From: CAYVQE01 sp964633205
Lineage (GTDB): Bacteria > Myxococcota > B64-G9
Assembly: GCA_964633205.1 (NCBI GenBank)
Contig: CAZWFN010000204.1
Span: forward strand, 1 to 9,039
Reading direction: 5' to 3'
Length of the DNA: 9,039 nt
In this document: one piece after another, positions 5,756-9,039 of the stretch
Position numbering within the stretch: position 1 is the first letter of the stretch
How the letters are laid out: each line of letters begins with the position of its first letter
The notes under the pieces: model-generated
Databases searched by the model: none
Told to the model about the DNA's origin: nothing
Seen by the model: the letters and a program-made list of their open reading frames with translations, nothing else
Made by a program: the position numbers and the translations under genes

Positions 5756-6721
5756 GGGCGCCGGTGGGGGCTCTTCGGCTTGGAGTTCTTGATCCTCGGG
5801 GAAGAAGGACTCGAGCACCTCCCGGGCCCGGTCCACCTCGGGCGCGTCGCCGTACAGGCTGTGCAGGGCGTAGCGGGCGGCGCGCGAGCAGTACAGCGGC
5901 TGGGCATGGCCGATCTTGGGTACGAAGTGGTTGTCGGCGTCGGGGTACGGCAGCACGGCGTTGGTCGGCGGCCAGATCATCGGATCCAGCGCGTAGTAGA
6001 CCGAGTAGAAACGCACCCCCTCGGGCAGCGGCCGGCCGTTGAGCCGGCGCATGAACTCGCTGCCCGGCATCAGCTGCAGCCCGCTCTCGCCCTGGACACG
6101 CCGGATGTAGGGCAGCACCCCGGCCGCCGAACGCAGCCCCCGGTGGGGGATGGCGGCCAGAGCCGCCCAGGTGCCCTGGTGCGGCGAGGACAGGAACAGG
6201 CACTTGCGGATCGGCAGATCGCGGGCCATGCCGTGCTGGACCATGGTGCGGATGATGATGCCGCCCTGCGAGTGGCCCAGCAGCATCAGGTCGCGCACCC
6301 GGGTGCGGCCGACCAGGTCGCGCAGCAGGGCCTCGAGCTGCTGGGCGGTCAGGGTGATGTCCTGGCTGTAGGGAAAGCCGCTCCAGACGTAGGTGAAGGT
6401 CTCGAACATATCCAGGCCCAGGAAACGCTCCAGCCGGTTGAACGAGTTGGGCGTCTGCATGTAGCCGGGCACGAACACCAGCATCCGCGGCTGGCCGGCG
6501 TACTCGGCCAGCCGTCGCTCGTGGTACTGGTTCTCGTAGAGCACCCGCTCGGAGACGTGGATCGAGCCGTCGATGAAGTTCTTGGCGACCAGGTAGGTCT
6601 CTTCCAGTGCCGACAGGCCCAGGGTCAGCCCGCCCAGGTACTTCTCCTGCGGCAACAACCGCGCGTTCAGCCGCTGGATCTCGCGCACCACCCGGGCCGG
6701 AATCCAGTCGAACACTCCCAA
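5753..6721 (-). CDS. Alpha/beta hydrolase, lipase-like
   Basis: Predicted serine hydrolase of 322 residues with an alpha/beta fold resembling bacterial lipases and PGAP1-type esterases. The strand LVFVPGYMQTP (81-91) supplies the oxyanion-hole region. LMLLGHSQGG (145-154) is the nucleophile elbow with Ser151. Asp246 in YALDPMIWPP and His272 in FVPKIGHAQPL complete a plausible catalytic triad. No signal peptide is present, so the enzyme is expected in the cytoplasm or peripherally on the membrane. Its first 55 residues are an amphipathic helical extension. The tail is acidic and proline-rich. The start codon is a TTG at 6721, chosen because AGGGGAG on the minus strand (6729-6735) lies seven bases upstream; the in-frame GTG at 6715 would have a poorer spacing of 13. 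Nearby lipid-related genes support a lipid ester substrate, but this is inference. Confidence 0.87.
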   Translation of the reverse strand: MGVFDWIPARVVREIQRLNARLLPQEKYLGGLTLGLSALEETYLVAKNFIDGSIHVSERVLYENQYHERRLAEYAGQPRMLVFVPGYMQTPNSFNRLERFLGLDMFETFTYVWSGFPYSQDITLTAQQLEALLRDLVGRTRVRDLMLLGHSQGGIIIRTMVQHGMARDLPIRKCLFLSSPHQGTWAALAAIPHRGLRSAAGVLPYIRRVQGESGLQLMPGSEFMRRLNGRPLPEGVRFYSVYYALDPMIWPPTNAVLPYPDADNHFVPKIGHAQPLYCSRAARYALHSLYGDAPEVDRAREVLESFFPEDQELQAEEPPPAP

Positions 6722-6778
6722 TGCTGCGCTCCCCTCACCCTCCCGTCAGCTCACACCCCCCAAAAGCCGCACTGCGTC

Positions 6779-6807
6779 ATTGTCCCACGTCTACGGCCGC
6801 GCATCAA
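6779..6807 (-). promoter_or_regulatory. Sigma-70-like promoter of the alpha/beta hydrolase gene
   Basis: On the minus strand TTGATG (6802-6807) is followed after 17 bases by GACAAT (6779-6784). Each hexamer matches consensus at four of six positions. Transcription would start near 6772 and leave a leader of about 50 bases carrying the AGGGGAG ribosome binding site. This makes the hydrolase gene separable from the small membrane protein gene upstream. Confidence 0.5.
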
Positions 6808-6814
6808 GCGACGC

Positions 6815-7063
6815 TCATGATGCGGTGTCGTCCTTCGGGCCTTGGGGGTGGTCCTCTTGCGGCTGCGGGTGTTCCAGCCGCCGGCGCCAGCGGGCGGTCA
6901 AGACCAGCCGCAGCACCATGCCCAGCACCATGCCGGCGCACAGGCCCCAGAAGGCCGGCACCATGGGTTCGATGCGCAGCAGCAGGCCGACGCCGTAGCC
7001 GACCGCCAGCCCGGCCACGCCGATCAGGGTCAGCCAGGGAATGTTTCGCGGGTTGAACGCCAT
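6815..7063 (-). CDS. Small two-helix membrane protein, function unknown
   Basis: An 82-residue protein I do not recognise. It has two predicted transmembrane helices (about 11-29 and 38-57) joined by a short loop (IEPMVPAF), then a basic cluster RWRRRLE (58-64) and a hydrophilic, Pro/Gln/Asp-rich tail. The positive cluster suggests that the tail, and with two helices also the N-terminus, lies in the cytoplasm. The start is the ATG at 7063, supported by GGAGG on the minus strand (7075-7079), although the 11-base spacing is a little long. The same reading frame stays open far upstream against the cardiolipin synthase gene, but that extension is antisense. The gene is divergent from the cardiolipin synthase gene, with only 72 bases between starts, so shared regulation is likely. 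A helper role in the membrane is possible but not shown. Confidence 0.7.
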   Translation of the reverse strand: MAFNPRNIPWLTLIGVAGLAVGYGVGLLLRIEPMVPAFWGLCAGMVLGMVLRLVLTARWRRRLEHPQPQEDHPQGPKDDTAS

Positions 7064-7110
7064 GGCAGCACTCGCCTCCAGGGCTCCGAACAGAACACAA
7101 GCCGCTCCGC

Positions 7111-7140
7111 TTGGCAATGATCGCCGATCGGGCATATGAT
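7111..7140 (+). promoter_or_regulatory. Sigma-70-like promoter overlapping the cardiolipin synthase start
   Basis: TTGGCA (7111-7116) and TATGAT (7135-7140), separated by 18 bases, each match consensus at five of six positions. The -10 element overlaps the tandem ATG codons at 7136 and 7139. The spacer contains the palindrome GATCGCCGATC (7119-7129), a possible operator. The same TTGGCAA reads TTGCCAA on the minus strand and could serve as a -35 element for the divergent small membrane protein gene. Confidence 0.5.
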
Positions 7141-8617
7141 GCCGGCCGTGTTCGAGGGCTGGGACATCTCCTGGCAAAGCGCACTGCCGCTGGTCACCAC
7201 CATCGGCGGCTACCTGCTCGCCTTCGTCCTGATCCCGCGCATCATCCTCGATCGCCGCGAATCGGCCGCCACCCTGGCCTGGATTCTGTTCATCGCCATC
7301 GTGCCCTGGCTGGGCGCGCTGCTGTTCTTCCTGGTGGGCCGCAGCCGGGTGCGCCGGCGCAAGCGCAAGCGCATGCGCTCGCACCACGCCCACCAGCGCT
7401 CGCTGGAAGAGCTGCCCGAAGCGGCCGAGCAGTGCGACTTCGAGCGGCCGCCGCCGGAGCTGCCCGAGCCGGCCCGCGACATCGCCCGGCTGGCCGCCTC
7501 GGTGACCGAGACGCCGATCATCGGCGGCAACGCGGTCGAGGTCTACATCGACACCGACCAGGCCTACGACCGCATGGAGCAGGCCATCCGCCAAGCCGCC
7601 CACCACGTGTTCCTGCAGAGCTACATCTTCCGCGCCGACAGCGCCGGCCGGCGTTTCCGCGATCTGCTGATCGAGCGGGCCCGGGCCGGGGTCGAGGTGC
7701 GCTTGCTGGTCGACGGCGTGGGCGGCCAGAATCTGTCGCGCCGCTTCCTGGCGCCGCTGCTCGCGGCCGGGGGCCACTTCGGGGTGTTCATGCCGGTGTG
7801 GCGGCTGCGCCCCCACTGGCGCCCCAACCTGCGCAACCACCGCAAGATCCTGGTGGTCGACAACCGCGTCGGCTTCGCCGGCGGGCTGAACATCGGCGAG
7901 GAGTACCAGGGCCGGCGCAAGAAGTTCGCCCCCTGGCGCGACACCCACCTGCGGCTCGAGGGCCCGGCGGTGCGCCGGCTGCAGGAGGTGTTCACCGAGG
8001 ACTGGCTCGACACCACCGGCGAGGATCTGACCGACGCCGAGCACTTCCCGCAGTTCGACCCCTGCGGCGGCGATCTGGTGCAGGTGGTCGACTCGGGGCC
8101 GGACAAGCCCCAGGAGTCGATCCACGCCGTGTTCTTCACCGCCATCAACGAGGCCCAGGAGCGCGTCTACATCACCACCCCCTACTTCGTGCCGGACACC
8201 TCCATGCTGCTGGCGCTCAAGACGGCCGCCTGGCGCGGCGTCGACGTGCGCCTGCTGCTGCCCGGCAAGAGCGATCTGCGGCTGGTGCAGTGGGCGGGCC
8301 GCTCCTACTTCGAGGAGCTGCTCGAGGCCGGGGTGCACATCTACGAGCACCGGCCCGGGATGCTGCATGCCAAGACCATGGTGGTCGACGGGGTCTGGGC
8401 CACGGTCGGCTCGGCCAACATGGACCGGCGCTCCTTCCGGCTGAACTTCGAGGCCAATGTGCTGGTGTCGGGCGAGCGCTTCGCCGCCCGCATGGAGGAG
8501 ATCTTCCGCGCCGACATCGCCGGCGCCGCCGAGATCACCCTCGAGTCGCTGCACGGCAAGAAGATCGGCCCGCGCATGGTCGAGGCCTTCGCCCGGGTGC
8601 TGTCGCCGGTGCTGTGA
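7136..8617 (+). CDS. cls: Cardiolipin synthase, phospholipase D family
   Basis: Predicted cardiolipin synthase of up to 493 residues, making cardiolipin from phosphatidylglycerol at the inner membrane. Two N-terminal transmembrane helices (about 17-37 and 44-68) are followed by a basic patch (71-84) and two phospholipase D domains. Each has a complete HKD motif. His235, Lys237 and Asp242 lie in NHRKILVVD, followed by GGLN. His411, Lys413 and Asp418 lie in LHAKTMVVD, followed by GSANMD. Length and architecture fit bacterial Cls enzymes; which subtype (ClsA, B or C) is uncertain, although the two helices favour ClsA-like. The start is uncertain. Tandem ATG codons at 7136 and 7139 have no visible ribosome binding site and overlap the best -10 element, while an in-frame GTG at 7148 sits where transcription should begin. 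Catalysis is unaffected by the choice. Confidence 0.92.
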   Translation: MMPAVFEGWDISWQSALPLVTTIGGYLLAFVLIPRIILDRRESAATLAWILFIAIVPWLGALLFFLVGRSRVRRRKRKRMRSHHAHQRSLEELPEAAEQCDFERPPPELPEPARDIARLAASVTETPIIGGNAVEVYIDTDQAYDRMEQAIRQAAHHVFLQSYIFRADSAGRRFRDLLIERARAGVEVRLLVDGVGGQNLSRRFLAPLLAAGGHFGVFMPVWRLRPHWRPNLRNHRKILVVDNRVGFAGGLNIGEEYQGRRKKFAPWRDTHLRLEGPAVRRLQEVFTEDWLDTTGEDLTDAEHFPQFDPCGGDLVQVVDSGPDKPQESIHAVFFTAINEAQERVYITTPYFVPDTSMLLALKTAAWRGVDVRLLLPGKSDLRLVQWAGRSYFEELLEAGVHIYEHRPGMLHAKTMVVDGVWATVGSANMDRRSFRLNFEANVLVSGERFAARMEEIFRADIAGAAEITLESLHGKKIGPRMVEAFARVLSPVL

Positions 8618-8668
8618 AACGGAGATCAAAGGGGGGGCGGGGTGACTTCCGGCCGGGCGCGGCGGTGC
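8618..8668. other. Convergent gap after cardiolipin synthase
   Basis: This gap of 51 bases lies between converging stop codons. It contains a G-rich run (seven G, then four G, 8631-8642) and a GGCCGG block, but no stem followed by a T run on either strand, so no intrinsic terminator is evident. Confidence 0.5.
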
Positions 8669-8872
8669 TCAGGCGACCTGCCAGGCAGCGTCCCGGCCGG
8701 CCGTCTGTTCGTCGTCGCCGGCTGCGGGCACGGCGAAGCGGATGATGGTGGCGCTGGCCTCGAGCTCGCGCTCGCAGCCGCAGTGGCCGCAGCAGGCCTG
8801 ACCGATCCACAGCGCGCCGCACTCGGGGCAATGCTCGTCGCGGTTGAACTCGATGTCGATTCGGTGCTCCAT
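8669..8872 (-). CDS. Small cysteine-rich zinc-ribbon protein
   Basis: A 67-residue protein that I cannot assign to a named family. Its cysteines are arranged as CPEC (15-18) and CCGHCGC (27-33), a pattern expected to bind one zinc ion through a C-x2-C pair and a second C-x2-C pair (Cys28/Cys31), with Cys27, His30 and Cys33 as spare ligands. The first 14 residues are acidic/basic and the last 20 are acidic and disordered-looking. The start is the ATG at 8872, strongly supported by AGGAGG on the minus strand (8879-8884) six bases upstream, the best ribosome binding site in the window. The frame stays open upstream, but the ribosome binding site fixes the start. It is convergent with cls. A role in protein or nucleic-acid contacts would fit the fold, without direct evidence. 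Confidence 0.75.
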   Translation of the reverse strand: MEHRIDIEFNRDEHCPECGALWIGQACCGHCGCERELEASATIIRFAVPAAGDDEQTAGRDAAWQVA

Positions 8873-8896
8873 GGTTCGCCTCCTGTCGGGCTGGCG

Positions 8897-8912
8897 TGCA
8901 AACTGCTTCCCT
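8897..8912 (-). promoter_or_regulatory. Sigma-54-like promoter in front of the zinc-ribbon gene
   Basis: On the minus strand AGGGAAG, four bases, then TTGCA match nine of twelve positions of the TGGCACG-N4-TTGCA consensus, with GG and GC exactly ten bases apart. Transcription would begin near 8886, directly before the AGGAGG site. The very short leader and the lack of a visible enhancer site keep confidence low. Confidence 0.3.
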
Positions 8913-8997
8913 TGTAGCAGACGGGTCTGACACGGCTGTACCGGAGCGATCCGCGCTGTAAAGGTTTCTGATCGAGCTGAGCGACCGGCCAACAGTC

Positions 8998-9028
8998 ACC
9001 TCCCCCGCGCGGCACGCGCGGGGGAGGT
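8998..9028. repeat. Perfect 14-bp inverted repeat (strong hairpin)
   Basis: The arms ACCTCCCCCGCGCG (8998-9011) and CGCGCGGGGGAGGT (9015-9028) are exact reverse complements, separated by the three bases GCA. It is the strongest secondary structure in the window. Neither side has a T run on either strand, so it is not a textbook terminator. It may be a U-less terminator for a gene beyond the right edge or a dispersed repeat. Confidence 0.6.
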
Positions 9029-9039
9029 CGAGCCGCCGA

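Noticed and set aside
4204..5907. A minus-strand open frame of about 567 codons opposite the phosphoesterase gene.
   Set aside because: Low-complexity antisense shadow; the plus strand encodes every metal-binding motif of a phosphoesterase.
7064..8629. Upstream extension of the small membrane protein frame across the cardiolipin synthase gene.
   Set aside because: The extension is low-complexity antisense sequence. A GGAGG site and ATG at 7063 start the plausible two-helix protein.

Overview
The window is chromosomal DNA of very high GC content from a Gram-negative bacterium. Strong GC bias at third codon positions leaves long open frames on the non-coding strand. A lipoprotein, a type II secretion-ATPase N-terminal (MshEN) domain standing alone, a stand-alone PilZ protein, and a PEGA-repeat protein ending in a Trp-rich membrane anchor together resemble gene sets of Myxococcota and related former Deltaproteobacteria. 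That placement is an inference from protein style, not a proven taxonomy. I see no rRNA, tRNA, transposase, phage gene or CRISPR array.

Layout, left to right. Positions 113-1753 (minus) encode a GH1-family beta-glycosidase made as a lipoprotein. Positions 1865-2215 (minus) encode a small PilZ protein with intact c-di-GMP-binding motifs. Across a 179-bp divergent intergenic region lies an MshEN-domain protein without an ATPase domain (2395-3162, plus), which carries a second type of c-di-GMP-binding fold. Next, on the plus strand, come a secreted, membrane-anchored protein with two PEGA repeats (3302-4117) and a calcineurin-like metallophosphoesterase with two membrane helices inside its catalytic domain (4183-5748). 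These two are separated by a pair of back-to-back hairpins. The phosphoesterase meets tail to tail with an alpha/beta hydrolase (5753-6721, minus) whose start is a TTG codon. A two-helix small membrane protein (6815-7063, minus) is divergent from a full-length cardiolipin synthase-type phospholipase D protein (7136-8617, plus). A 67-residue cysteine-rich zinc-ribbon protein (8669-8872, minus) follows, and a perfect 14-bp-stem hairpin (8998-9028) lies near the right edge.

How the genes might work together: two adjacent divergent genes are both predicted c-di-GMP receptors. The right half is enriched for membrane and lipid functions: a PEGA surface protein, a membrane-embedded LpxH-like phosphoesterase, a lipase-like hydrolase, a small membrane protein and cardiolipin synthase. 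This suggests an envelope-related neighbourhood rather than a mobile or defence island. The genes are mostly in separate transcription units, several with sigma-70-like promoters readable in the short gaps, so functional linkage is only a hypothesis. No intergenic gap exceeds 180 bp.
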